Positions 36,627 to 47,984 of a stretch of DNA of 64,000 nucleotides are shown piece by piece. Positions within the stretch are counted from its first letter, which is position 1; each line of letters begins with the position of its first letter. This stretch comes from Tubulanus polymorphus (lineage: Eukaryota; Nemertea; Palaeonemertea; Tubulaniformes; Tubulanidae): NCBI RefSeq assembly GCF_964204645.1, contig NC_134026.1, positions 3,286,001-3,350,000 on the forward strand, in the 5' to 3' direction. A program made the translations under genes and the position numbers. The notes under the pieces were generated by a model. The model did no database searches. It had not been told where the DNA came from and worked only from the letters and a program-made list of their open reading frames with translations.

Positions 36627-39600
36627 TTAATAAGCCGCATAAAAAGCATAAGCAAGCCCTGGAACAGGAATCGAGGGATACAGAACCGGTCTGATAATGT
36701 CGTCTGGGGTGTACATTCTTTGATCGTCTTTGACTAGAACTTTGACCGCCACTTTTCTCGCGGACGATGGCAACGCTTGCTCCTGTTGCATTTGTTTGCG
36801 CTTCGTTTTATATCGACGGTTTTGGAACCAGATTTTTACCTGCGTTTCCGTTAGTTTTAGCGCCTGTGCCAGATCGGCTCTTTCGGGCCCGGATAGGTAT
36901 CGTTGATGGCTGAAGCGACGTTCCAGTTCAAAAACCTGTGCGTGCGAAAATGCCGCTCGACTTCGCTTTTTCCTCGGTCGTTGCAGTGACATCGCGACTT
37001 CTGTAGGAGGCTTTGACATCGAGTCGCGTGGATTTCTGATGGATGCGGTTTCAGGATCAACTGAAAGATACAGATTTGAAAATCATATTTATGATTACGT
37101 AATTAGAAATTTATTTACAATGACAAAAGTTTTCACGAAATGAAAACAAGAAAAAAACGTAAACACAATTCCCACATTGGTCATTACGTTGTTATTTACC
37201 TCGCATATAATGCCACCTTAGGAGGTTAATCTTTTGTTTTCTGAATAATGATGACTCATAAAAAAATGTTGTTATTTTCAAAATCATTTGATTTCTAAGA
37301 ATATCTATCACTCGTCTGGACGAACAGAAATCAACATTCGTAATCAATTTAGGCATTCGTTTGAGTGTTCCTTCGGCGGAGAGCTTGGCATTGAAAGAAA
37401 CGCCCAATTCTGAGGTTTAAATCGCTATAAGTCCCAGTGAGTGTTTCTAGATTTTTCATTTATTTTTGAAAACACCACAAACTGTTCGCTACGCGGATTA
37501 TGTACAGAATTTCCGTGAATAACAACGTAAGACTTTGGAGAGGATTAAACACGAAATTTCTCAAGGGTGGTCGATATGAAACCCTTAGCGTTGTGTTTCA
37601 TGCTTGGTAAGCGATTTCTCAGGTGTCGAGTATCTTTCGCGGATTAATTCGGCCGGGTTTTTTTGCGGATGTATACAAGTGCAACTTAAGTAGACCGCGA
37701 TTAATAGATTAAGTGAGACCGTAAGAGCGATTTTTCTCGGCATCCCGTATATACACGCTCACATCTGGCTACCAAAGATCCCCACTAGGACTGATGCTAA
37801 AACATTGGTGTTATTTTACGGCACTTCGAGTACTAGTCAGACGCGAAAAGAAGACAGAATTGCCCCAAGCAGAGAACGGATTCGGTCGATGCTACAATTT
37901 TATCAGTCAACTGTTTACCAACATAAAACATCGCTTCAACACCGAACTGTATAAAATGTTTTTTTTTTGTTGCTTTTTCGCATTAAAAGATCATAAAAGC
38001 TCGATTCTTTCAGCCATAGAATCCAAAAGCTAAGTACAAACATTCGCTAAATGCAGTTCGTCATCTGTATAAGATTGCAGCTGGCATTTTTCTGTGGGAT
38101 TTCCTGAAATAACCTTAGGCGAAAATATCCAGACGATGGGTACCAACTTGATCGTGGAACTGTCTCTTATAGGACCCAATTTCAAGTTTTAATGAAGTGA
38201 TGATGAAATCAAAAATGATAGGAATGATCCCAGAGCATTAACAAGAACAATTGTCAAACTTTTCAATATGCACGATGACATCAAATTCGCCATCGATCCA
38301 CGAAAACATGCTAGAATTAAAGGGTTACTGTAGGGTGCTATTAAAACTGTGCCATTTCATTTCTTTGAACAGTGAAGTGAATATTTGAATATTTCTTTTC
38401 AAACAATTTCTTCTTTCAAAAGTTCGAAGGTGCATACACAGGAGACGCAAAAGTTTTTTGCTTAGTAGACTATATATAGACTGAAATGATCTTATCTATA
38501 ATATGTGCTTAGTCTATAACCGATATTGTGATCGTTTCAACTGATCAAACCTGTACATCACGCGTGCCAGATAAAACGAATTCTTAATGAAATATTACGT
38601 AAACCGATCGTGAAAATTCTCAGATGTTGAGTGGAGGAAATGATTGATAAGTTGAGTAAAGAGCGGTAATTGAGTTGGCTGACATGAGCTGTGTAAAATT
38701 CACCTGTAACACTGTTCGTCGGGATGAGAGCGAAGCGTTCACTCTAAAGACATTGCCAATCGTGTTCAGTTCAGTTCGGACAAACCAATTTAGATAAGCG
38801 TTCGAATCTTCAAAGATCCGACCCGACAACATTCGGTATGATCAATGCTCAACAAAATCGTTTGATTTTAATGTTGCGAACACTCGTGAGATTATTGCAG
38901 CTAAACGCGTCAGAATCCGCGTCCACGTTTTAGTTATGGTTTATTATCATTACATCCGCTTTATCTTCTAAAATGAATTATATATATTCTTCTCATATCA
39001 TTAAGTTTATACCTCTCCACTCATCCCGGGTGGTACTGACTACTCAAATTGTTACGAGTTTTTTTTTCTCACGGAATTTTTCTATCGATAGTTGGTTCGG
39101 CTCAAAAACCTCGCAATTTTCCACATCTGAGAAAACCTCCAAATATTTAGACGATGTTAATACAGAAAATGTGGCAAAAATCTAGAAAATTAAAACCGTA
39201 TTTTACCTACGGAAGGATGCCTGCATAATTCCGTGTATATCAGATGGATAGATAAAACATTTTTAACAGTACAGACTTTGTGGACATCAATTTCGAAAAA
39301 CACTTTCGAGAAATTCTGGAAATATTTTTTCCAAACATTTTTCTTTAAAATCTCTGCTATCCAAGGTGGATCAAGAAGGGGCGGACTTCAAAATTGGAGT
39401 GGGCACTCAATCTGATGCAGATTTGGCAATGTGAGGGCTGCAAGGGCGAAAATTGGTGTGAGCTTCTGGTGGCCCTCCCACAAAAAAATTAGGACAAGAT
39501 GGGCTCCGATGGCCCTCATCACGCCCTATTTGGATTTATCTTTTGTCATTTTAAAAGTTTCTTTGCAAAAAAAGTTTCCAGACTTTTAGGAGGGCACATT

Positions 39601-40969
39601 CGAATTTTCAATTACAATTTTGAATCTACATTCAATTCTTTCTCTAGTCAAACTATATATTTTGACTAGAGGACTTTCTGATGCTTGGAAAAATTGTATA
39701 TCTTTTTTTGGAGCAATAAACTAAACTTGAACTTGAACTTGAATAGAATTGAATTAGGTAGCAAGGGCGGATTTAGGGGGATGGACTGGGTGGACTAGTC
39801 TACCCCCTCAAATCCACCCTTCCACCCTTTCTGTCTAATTCAATTCTTCAAAAAAGTCTAAATCAATTCGATGTAAATTTCTGAAAGCTACTTTTGATCC
39901 TCCATAATGTATCCCTCTAAAATCACTAAATACCAAATTATATATTATCATTATCATTGTATACGACTGTATTGCCATCAAATTTGTGTTACATATTGGT
40001 GAACTGTAAACTTTGCACAATAAAAAAGAAATGGTGATGAGTGTGAATAAATCGGTCGTGAAAACCAGGGACCAGTTTTATGGACACGTGTTAACTCAGC
40101 ATAGACAATAGAGTACTTATATGAATTCCTCCCGGAAATTCGAGGGAAAATTCGCTTGAAGTAGAAAGTTCTGCAAAAACCCAGCCGCGGATATACGCAA
40201 ATCATGTGTGAATGAACTTTGAATTTACAAAAATACAATATTCACACTTTCATTTACCTTTATCTGCTCGTGCAACCAAACCCTTTTCATTAGACTCGCG
40301 TCAATTGGGTCCTCGTACAGTATTCAAAACTCACATATCATGAAGTATAGAATAAATGATAGCCTACCAAAATTCCAATTTTGAATTTTGAAAATTAAGA
40401 AATCGCCTCCTCGTATATTTGAGAATTACACGTATATATAACGCGTCATTCAAATATTCTATTTGTTAGAAAGTTATGTTTAGCTTCGTGTTGTCGTATT
40501 CAACAAACGCTGATATATACAACTTACCATTAACTGATGCCAATCTTTCGTCGTTCACATCCATGGCATCCACGTGTTTTTCGCTCATGTTTCCCTTTAC
40601 ATATGCGATTGATTCCAGTTTCACCGGAGCGAGAGATACCTCTTCATTACCTGTATCGAGCGTGTCTGTCGGCATTTTTTCATCATGACATGTAACGTCC
40701 AGCTCGTCTCTGCAGGATATGCCCTCGGACAGATCGGTCGGGGTCTGCGGTCGCTTGTCGGCTATTACCGCGCTTTCGACCGACATGCGAGAGGTTGCCA
40801 GCAAACTCAGTTCAAAAGGTTTTTCGCGTTGCGGTTTGATCGCTACCCATGGAGAGTACGGAGAAGATACTGTGTCTGAAAAATGCATCCTCGTGACGGG
40901 CAAACAAAATTTTCGGCAACCAACGTCTTTAGCTGTCAAAATGCTATCGATGGAAAATTTAGAGTTCAT
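36627..40969 (-). CDS. NKX3: NK3-class homeobox protein (Nkx3/bagpipe), 2 exons, 291 aa
   Basis: Transcription factor; bagpipe/Nkx3-2 patterns visceral mesoderm and, in vertebrates, cartilage. Exons: 40969-40528 and 37060-36627, with one 3.5-kb phase-1 intron. Near the N-terminus [11 protein letters not shown] (Phe5-Asp15) is the TN/EH1-like repressor motif that binds Groucho. The homeodomain (about 178-237) has [38 protein letters not shown] and [11 protein letters not shown], including Tyr54, typical of NK2/NK3 classes, and is nearly identical to vertebrate NKX3-2. Downstream [13 protein letters not shown] corresponds to the NK3-specific box of NKX3-2. The first ATG is at 40969. A minus-strand AATAAA lies at 36462-36457, about 165 bases past the stop. 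No other NK-cluster homeobox gene is in the window. Confidence 0.96.
39364..39743 (+). repeat. Repeat fragment ending in a LINE-like 3' tail
   Basis: The stretch contains phrases typical of dispersed repeats and ends in GGAGCAATAAACTAAACTTG with three tandem ACTTGA units (39725-39743). A short tandem repeat right after an AATAAA-like motif is characteristic of the 3' ends of CR1/L2/RTE-like non-LTR retrotransposons. No reverse-transcriptase reading frame remains. Confidence 0.4.
39762..39823. repeat. Short inverted-repeat element
   Basis: GGGCGGATTTAGGGGG at the left pairs with CCCCCTCAAATCCACCC at the right, giving a foldback of about 62 bp. It resembles the termini of a deleted MITE. Confidence 0.45.
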
Positions 40970-43051
40970 TGTCACCCTGTTTTTCGGCAATGTTTTTACC
41001 GCTATTGAAAAAAAACCCAGCTAAATATATCAGTTTCCTCTGTTATAACCAATCGAACAAATACATCTGCGTACAAAGACGTCATCGACGAAAATCGAAT
41101 AGAACAAAATATGAAAAATTCTGAAGGATTTGTAAATTTATACACAGCAACGACAGCGGTATAAGACCACGTGATAATTTAGCCGAGTGTCGGATACTCA
41201 TCCGCCTTCCTCCGTCAGTAATATACGCGGGAAAACCGCAACCGCAGACGATGCAAGGCGTGGCTGATTAACGATTGGTTGCATTTACAAGTAGAACGAT
41301 ATCATTATATCATATAATAAAATAACGAGGTAATATTTTCCCACACACCGAAGATTCTAGTTTTCATGTGTATGTTTTAGGGTTTGCCGTCGGGTAATAT
41401 TTTTTTCATACGTATACGTTTTTTAATGTTCAGAAATGATTTTTGTTTCGGTACGATACAGTTAAGGAATATTGAAATTAAGCAATGTTGCGTTGTATCA
41501 TACTTATGGAATGGAAATATACCCCATCTGAAAGGGGTCAACTAATATGTATATATAAAAGTATAAACACAAAAAATGATGGCAATTCAAATACGAAAAT
41601 AATTCCATTTTAAATATTCCTGAATGAAATTATGATGTTTTTGGTGATATCTAACTTTTTCAGTTTTGTTTTTATTCGGTGTAGCCGTTCGTTGTAAGTG
41701 TAAACGGCGCGCGTATATAGCCATTGGATACGCGTATGTTCTCACGATCAGATAGAATTTTCTCCGCTGTAAAACAAAAAAAAAAGGAAGAAATCACACA
41801 CGAAAACCACGCGATAAACCATAATCCAAATCGATTCGCATGAAACTTCTACTTTAGCGTCACTTTGTGCGCGCACCTCTTAATCAGGCATCATTTATTA
41901 ATTAATTTGCGAGCGGTAATCGCCTGCTGGATTTATATAGGATTTTAATGGCAGTTAATTTCCTGAAAACACTTACTGTATGAAGGGGATTAACGAAACG
42001 AGACACTTTTCGTCGGTACCGCTAAGTCGTGAGTTGGGAAATAGACATCTTTTATGTCGATTGATGCAAATCTAAAGCATATGGTCGACCGAATTAACTC
42101 GTTAGGCTCTAATTATTTCAATTGAGTTAATCGTGTTTGTCACCGTGGGCTTCTTTCAGGGAGGCCAATTTTCAGATCACAAATCCTCGCATCTCTCTAT
42201 CTCTTGAGTAGATCAATCAAACTGTGTCACTGATTTTCCGGTATTTTGGTCCGTTCTATTGTCACTGATTAGAAAATATCAACTGTCATAACGATGTAAG
42301 CCTGCAGGTTATTCTCAGCTGCCTTATATTTTCTCGGATTTTTACAAACGATGTGTGATAAATACAATATTGTACTGTAATATGTTTATTCTTTCCGAAT
42401 TAAGGTTTGAAATGGATGTTCAAAAAATTGCATATAAATCAACTGCAAACTAATAGAAAAACTTTATCGAACGACTTCCAAGAAGATGGTTTAAACTATT
42501 CACGAACAATCATCCGACCACTCGATCACCGATGGCTATATGTTAGTGCGCGACTGACGGGCCATGAAATAAATAACCAAACCATAAGTTGCGACAAATT
42601 CATCTAGCGCGCGATATTATAGGTACCGTCTATCCCTCTCCTGAAGCAAAACGATTCTTAATCCTCTTTACCTGAGCCAAATCCGCCACCAATTTCATAA
42701 CAATCTGTTTTGTGCGGCACACCATTTCATTGAAAGCAATCAGGGAAATGGCAATTACACGAGAGAGAAGACGTGCAGTAAAGCTGCTTAAGTCGACGAG
42801 CCAGGAGCGAGTTTTAACCCCGGTAAATTGCTGAGTTCGTTATCTGTTTAACGTCAAACCCTTCATACACCAAACCAGCAGCTATGGGGACAAATAAATC
42901 GGGTATCGTCTTTTTTTCTGCCAGGATTGAGCTAATACTGGCTAAATATGGTTCCATCATCGCCAATTAATGCTTATGGCATTTAACCTCATTCGACAAC
43001 TCACTGGCAGACGATGGACTCGTTTTAGAGTCTATGGATAAAGTCTTGGAT

Positions 43052-43292
43052 CAGGGGTGGATCCAGGAAAGGTTTTCCGTACTGTAATGCTGAATGTATA
43101 TATATGAAAAAAATGCGTACAAATTTTATGCGTACGTTATAAATGAATGATCCCTTACTACGCTAAACCATGCCAAACGAGGTCACTTTTACGTCTTTAG
43201 GGCACTTTTATACGTCTACGGATTTAGGGGCATCTCCAAGTAGCTCGACGGTATTGCAAAACCCTCGGACATCCCCCCTGGGTCCACCCCTG
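43052..43292. repeat. MITE with CAGGGGTGGATCCAGG termini
   Basis: A 241-bp element bounded by CAGGGGTGGATCCAGG and CCTGGGTCCACCCCTG, a 16-bp terminal inverted repeat with one mismatch. There is no open frame. A clear target-site duplication was not seen. The termini resemble hAT-type MITEs common in invertebrates. Confidence 0.7.
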
Positions 43293-43958
43293 TAGATAGT
43301 GGTTAACTCCTTGATGATTTATTTAAAACAAATTTCGACCTGTTGATAAATTTTCGGCTTTTTTAATTGTGGAACATATATATATACTCTCGATGTCTTT
43401 GACCTGGTCCAAATCGTAAAAACATCTGAAAGAGTTATCATAAGTTCTTAACTTCTTGCACATAATAAATAATAGCTTTTGGCAGTTTTTAAGACGATTA
43501 ATAGAAACCTCGGTGACGACAGTTAATAATATATCATTTGATCGATAAATCGGGCCGACTTTTATGGCGTTACCTCAGTGGGTTGCGTGTAGCCGCGCCA
43601 AGTCTGTACTTAGGATGTCATTAGAAACAAAGAGCGGCAAATTGCGCTAGCGTGACGATTAGGCGCTAATAGCAAGAACGTGTTCGTAAGGCAAAATGTG
43701 TTCTCATCACGTGAAAACCTTTCGAAAAGTACCCGCTGATAACTTCCTAGTATCGCATGGGGAGCGAAAAAATTCTTTGCTAATAACTGTGATTTACGTC
43801 ACACTTGCAGAATGCGCATTTTGGTGTTGGTACGAAAATAAAAGAACCGTACAATGATTTGCTTGAAATTGGTGCGATTATTTCTACCAAAAGCAAAAAT
43901 ATCTTGCAAAGGATGAAAGATTGGTACCATTAGTGTCAAAACAAAATTGTCAACAATT

Positions 43959-43970
43959 GATCAAAAACAA
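43959..43970 (-). terminator. Pol III T-run after tRNA-Val
   Basis: On the minus strand the tRNA is followed within four bases by five T residues, a standard RNA polymerase III stop. Confidence 0.6.
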
Positions 43971-44042
43971 GGTTCCATCGGGTTTCGAACCCAAGACCTT
44001 CTGCGTGTTAAGCAGATGTGATAACCACTACACCATGGAACC
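43971..44042 (-). tRNA. tRNA-Val (anticodon AAC)
   Basis: On the minus strand a full cloverleaf folds. The acceptor stem GGTTCCA/TGGAACC is perfect (7 bp). The D arm begins GTGTAGTGGTTAT (A box). The anticodon stem TCTGC/GCAGA encloses loop TTAACAC, with anticodon AAC. The T arm holds GGGTTCGAAACCC (B box). It is 72 nt with no intron. A T5 run follows the 3' end (minus strand, CCTTGTTTTTGATC) as a Pol III terminator. The arm sequences match animal tRNA-Val. Confidence 0.93.
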
Positions 44043-44376
44043 AGTTGTTTTGTAACGGCGTTAGTTAACTACTTATTCATTCAACAATATATATTCAGAT
44101 AAAGTTTTGTATCGCCAAAGTGAATATTCATAATTGAACATGTAAAATGTTTGTGAGAGTGAATTGACTGTGTCAAAACAATAGAAACTGGCGTAATGTG
44201 CACTTTTAATTCAGTGTTTATCTTGGGATTCGAACCTAATTGTAATTTTCTGTGAACATTGACCAAATATAGAAACATGGCGGACGAGGAAAATTTCTAA
44301 AACCTTTAGTCTTTATTCAGTTTTTCCCTAATAATTCGATATTTAAGGCTCTGTTAATCTCGATTTCACATCAAAA

Positions 44377-47300
44377 ATGTCAAGTCTTTCGCTCCTCTCG
44401 TTAAACGTGTTGAAATCACGCGCCTGTACGAACAGTTTGCCTATGATTTCGTCAGTTATACGGAGGAGAAAATATGGAGTTTCTGCTGGCGGTGGTGGTG
44501 GTGGGGCTGCTGCTGGAGGTGGGGGAAACGCTGTCAGTGGTAGAAGGTACGTATAATAAAACTGAGATTATTTACAGAATTTTTCAGTGACTAAAGTAAG
44601 CTTAAAGGGAGCAACTGCTGCAGTTTAGGTGTCCCTACTTCAATACCTAACCTCCTACCTAGTAAACCAGATTACTCTTATAGTTTAAAAACACTAGCGC
44701 CACACAGTTAGTTTACAAGTAGGTTCTTTCATAAGAAAAATGTTTTTCTTGTAGACTCGTTGAAGTTGGTGTTTTCGAAGAGCCAAAATTACAGGGAAAA
44801 TATGAAACTGGACAGGTAAATATGGCTAGCATGCATGGTCATCCATTCGATTAGTTATCAGTTTGGGTGCAATTATTAAGTTAAGCAACCGTAGTGCAGT
44901 TTCCCACCTTTCTCTATCAAAAGTATGAAAAATCTGGTTTAATCCAGGCTGTAGATTCAATTTAACATGGAAGAAGGAAGACTGGTTATCATTTCTAGCT
45001 GTATTTTCTGATAGCATCATTCATTTTAAAACATATTCTTTTATTTTCTATTAGGTTTTGTTACACAAAGTTTTCGGCTACCGAGGAATTGTCCTGTTTC
45101 CATGGGTTGCTAAGGTTTACGACAAAGATATTAAAATGAATCAGAATGATCCAAATAGGTTTGTGTTGACGCCTTCAATATCAATATCGATGAAATAAAA
45201 CATAATTAATAAAATGATTCTTCAAATATTGATACTATTTATTGTAGAAATCTTGATGATCCTAATGTTATATTGAATAAAGAAACACGCGCCCAGAGCC
45301 AAACTTATTACCAAGTTCTCATAGATTCGAGGGATTGCCCATTTATTGTAAGTCACATGAAAATCATCCTCGCTTGCCAGGGGTCAGGTATCACTCCCGA
45401 ACTCGCTTCCACCAGCCCCCTGGCCTCATGAAGCGTGATTTCATTACTGGCGCTGTTGCGCATGACGTCATATATCGATTTGCGAAATACTTCCTTGTTC
45501 AGTAAAACGTTCGCTGATTGGTCTATTTAACGGGAAAACTATAGAAGCCTAAAGTCGTTTGTTACAAGCGCTGTGATTGGTACGACCGGATTCTGGTCGG
45601 CTAGTAACGACTCCAACGACTCGTGAGGTCAAGTGGTTCGGCGAACAGCTTTAGTGTAGTGGGTTCAAATCCCTTGACTGGTGAAGATGCATGAAAATGT
45701 AAATTTTTATTATCCCTCGATTGTCTGCCCAAATTATGAATCCCTGATTGCTGAAGTTTAGTTCATTGTCAATTACAAAGATGTTCGGTAATCCATCAAC
45801 AAGACTCGCCAGTGGCTAATAATGATTGGGACTTAACTGTATATGTTGGGACCTTGAAAACTACAAATTTCACATCCAAGTTTCATGAAAAGTTATAGAA
45901 AATCTATTAAAATGTCTTTTTAAGCGTGCACAGTCAGAAGCCGTTACTTTCCTAGGAAATCAAGAAAACAGTCGATCCCTATATGCAATACCTGGTACGT
46001 ATATGCGATTTCTAAAAAACTTCATAAACGTCTAATCTTTCTGAAAAATATCATATGAGGAGTGAATAATGTGAAGAAATGTTAATCTTTCGTGACAGGT
46101 TTGGATTATGTCGGTCATGAAGATGTCTTGCCATACAACTCTACCGAAAAACACCCGATTAAACACGAACTCTTTGAAAAATTTCTGATACACGATCCTG
46201 ATAGTGGTGAGTTTATTGTATCATAGTAAACCCCTTTTATTCCATAGCGTTCGGACCAGATAAATTCCGTTTCAAAATAATATATACAGTAAAACCTCCC
46301 TTAATGAACTACACTAAACAGTGTTCCTGTATGTGTCAGTATATCTAGGCTGTTGTCAAATGATATATCCACCATTAATGGTTAATCACTGGGTAATTCA
46401 ATTGAATGGTTACATATGTACCGTACTTATTGACTTAATTAATGACTTGCGTTACCACAAGGTGGCATGACATCAAGATACCTCTCCATAGCGAACACTC
46501 TTCCCCAGCAAACGTTTTCCAAGAACATAGGGTGTTTGTTGTAGAGAGGTTTTACCGTAAAAAGAAAAGGTTAAGAAATAAAAATATTTGTACTGCAAAC
46601 ATTGCCGAATGACCTGGAAGCACTGTATTAATGGGAATGAATCGTTTCAGATCCGCCGTTTATAGCCCGAGAGACTCTTCGGGCGTGGCAAGAGAAAAAT
46701 CATCCTTGGTTAGAATTATCGGACGTTCATCGACAAACAACGGAAAATATTCGTGTTACTGTGATACCATTTTATATGGGATCTCGGGTAAGAACCTTTT
46801 TCATTTCATAAATTCCATCGTTCACTGGAATGAATTGTGTCGAGACTTAAGATTCCTCGTCGATATTGATAAGCCTTTTTCAATAATTTTGTAAATTCTC
46901 ATTCTAGGAATCCCAGCAGTCCCAGATTTACCTAGTAAGTTCTTTGAATATCTACGGCGTTCTAAATATAAGTTATCTTTCGTTTGTAATTTTAGCGCGG
47001 CACAGTCAATTGTAATTTTTTGTAATTTAAGTGGCGCTATTGTATTCGTTTGGAAAACCTTTCCGATCAAACTGTTAGACTTCGAGAACGACACTGGAAA
47101 ATATACAGTCTGACTGGAACTTTAGAAACTGTCCGCGGGCGAGGTGTAGTTGGCCAGGTATGAATTTATGAATCTCGTACAGGGTCCGTGCGACTCCTTC
47201 ATTCTGTAAAAACTCCTTCTGAACCAAAATGCTTTTAAAGGTGCTTGAAACTCCTTTAATAAACTCCTTTAAAACTTCTTCAATTTTGAGAAATTAGAAA

Positions 47301-47984
47301 TTTTTGTGGTGTTTGTATTGTATAGTAACTACCCCAAATTCAGTTCAGTCGGGACCAGAATTTTTTGCCCGATTAGGAGGTTACCGAATTTGGAGTTTCA
47401 ATGTATAGGATGAACGTTTGCTTACAAAACCACAGAATTAGTGGTTTACTGAGATAAACAGTACTGATTTAGGAGTTTACAGTAATTGGAAATGATATGA
47501 AAGTGATACGGACAATGCCTCGAAATTTGAAATTTTCTCCTTCAAAACTCCTTATATTTTGGAATGATCAGTAGGGGCCTTGTAGAAGTCCTTTGAATAT
47601 TATCCGTTAGAGCAGTCCAAAGTTTCTACCCTTGAATCTGCTTTACTAAACTCTTTCACATTTTGATACCTGCTTAACTTTATTTATTGTTATTTCACAG
47701 GAACCCAGTTTATCCAAGAAACAACCTGCCTTTCAATATAGCAGCCACGTATCACTACAAGCCCCTAGTGGACACATGTGGTAAGAATCTTAGAAATAAA
47801 CTAAAAAGCTACTGTAGTATGTCATGAGTATTTCGTGATTGTCATGATCAATTGCTTTCTTGATGTTTATTTCAGGGGAACATTTGAAATGGAACGCGAG
47901 GATGGAACAACTTTTCAATGTATAATACCGCCATTTTTACTTGAGAGTAAAAGGAACGAAGATCAGCCTCAGAAGTTTTCATAA
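44377..47984 (+). CDS. POLDIP2: Polymerase delta-interacting protein 2 (POLDIP2/PDIP38), 11 exons, 360 aa
   Basis: Mainly a mitochondrial matrix protein, found as a partner of DNA polymerase delta and PCNA and of CLPX. Exons: 44377-44546, 44755-44815, 45055-45158, 45248-45347, 45934-45994, 46099-46206, 46651-46787, 46908-46934, 47032-47157, 47701-47780, 47876-47984. The N-terminus is basic, Ser-rich and free of acids, a mitochondrial presequence, followed by a Gly/Ala-rich run (about 36-55). The YccV-like domain follows (KVFGYRGIVLFPWVAKVYD, TYYQVLIDSRD). The ApaG/DUF525 domain is C-terminal (TENIRVTVIPFYMG, WRYCIRLENLS, VRGRGVVGQEP, GHMWGTFEM). Exon 8 is a 27-nt microexon. Length matches human POLDIP2 (368 aa). 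An AATAAA lies at 48398-48403. Confidence 0.96.
45365..45430 (-). repeat. tRNA-like repeat, degenerate copy A
   Basis: In POLDIP2 intron 4. On the minus strand it reads GAGGCCAGGGGG..., then CCTGACCCCTGGC, and ends GCGAGGATG, a degraded A-box/B-box pattern. It is inverted relative to the copy at 45624-45689, about 190 bp away, so the pair could also be the arms of one foldback element. Confidence 0.35.
45624..45689 (+). repeat. tRNA-derived SINE-like / tRNA pseudogene, copy B
   Basis: GGTCAAGTGGTTCGGCGA resembles the A-box region of Leu/Ser tRNAs, and GGGTTCAAATCCC is a B box. The acceptor ends are not complementary, so this is not a functional tRNA. It is probably a SINE head or tRNA-derived repeat. 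Confidence 0.45.
46285..46559. repeat. TA-flanked MITE (Tc1/mariner-type termini)
   Basis: In POLDIP2 intron 6. Left end TACAGTAAAACCTC; right end GAGGTTTTACCGTA. Both ends are bordered by TA, consistent with a TA target-site duplication. The element is 275 bp with no open frame. Confidence 0.65.
47170..47640. repeat. Composite repeat in POLDIP2 intron 9
   Basis: Many ACTCCTT/AACTCCTTT phrases at 47185-47285 and again at about 47535-47590 are split by a different segment (about 47322-47410) with CCCCAAATTCAG and CCGAATTTGGAG near its ends. It looks like one repeat inserted into another. Boundaries are uncertain. Confidence 0.35.

Larger units (their letters stand above)
37061..40527. other. 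NKX3 intron with repeat fragments
   Basis: A 3.5-kb intron without recognisable coding exons. About 37060-38850 is unique-looking and relatively GC-containing, which could include enhancers. From about 39360 to 39830 it holds repeat fragments, described separately. Confidence 0.4.
40970..44376. promoter_or_regulatory. Head-to-head spacer NKX3 / POLDIP2, candidate enhancer DNA
   Basis: 3.4 kb between the two start codons, holding a MITE (43052-43292) and tRNA-Val (43971-44042). Between 41690 and 42110, 42700 and 42960, and 43480 and 43830 the DNA is more complex and CpG-containing than the flanks. It is rich in homeodomain-type TAAT/ATTA cores, for example at about 41890-41910. These are plausible NKX3 cis-regulatory blocks, but nothing in the sequence proves it. 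Confidence 0.35.
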
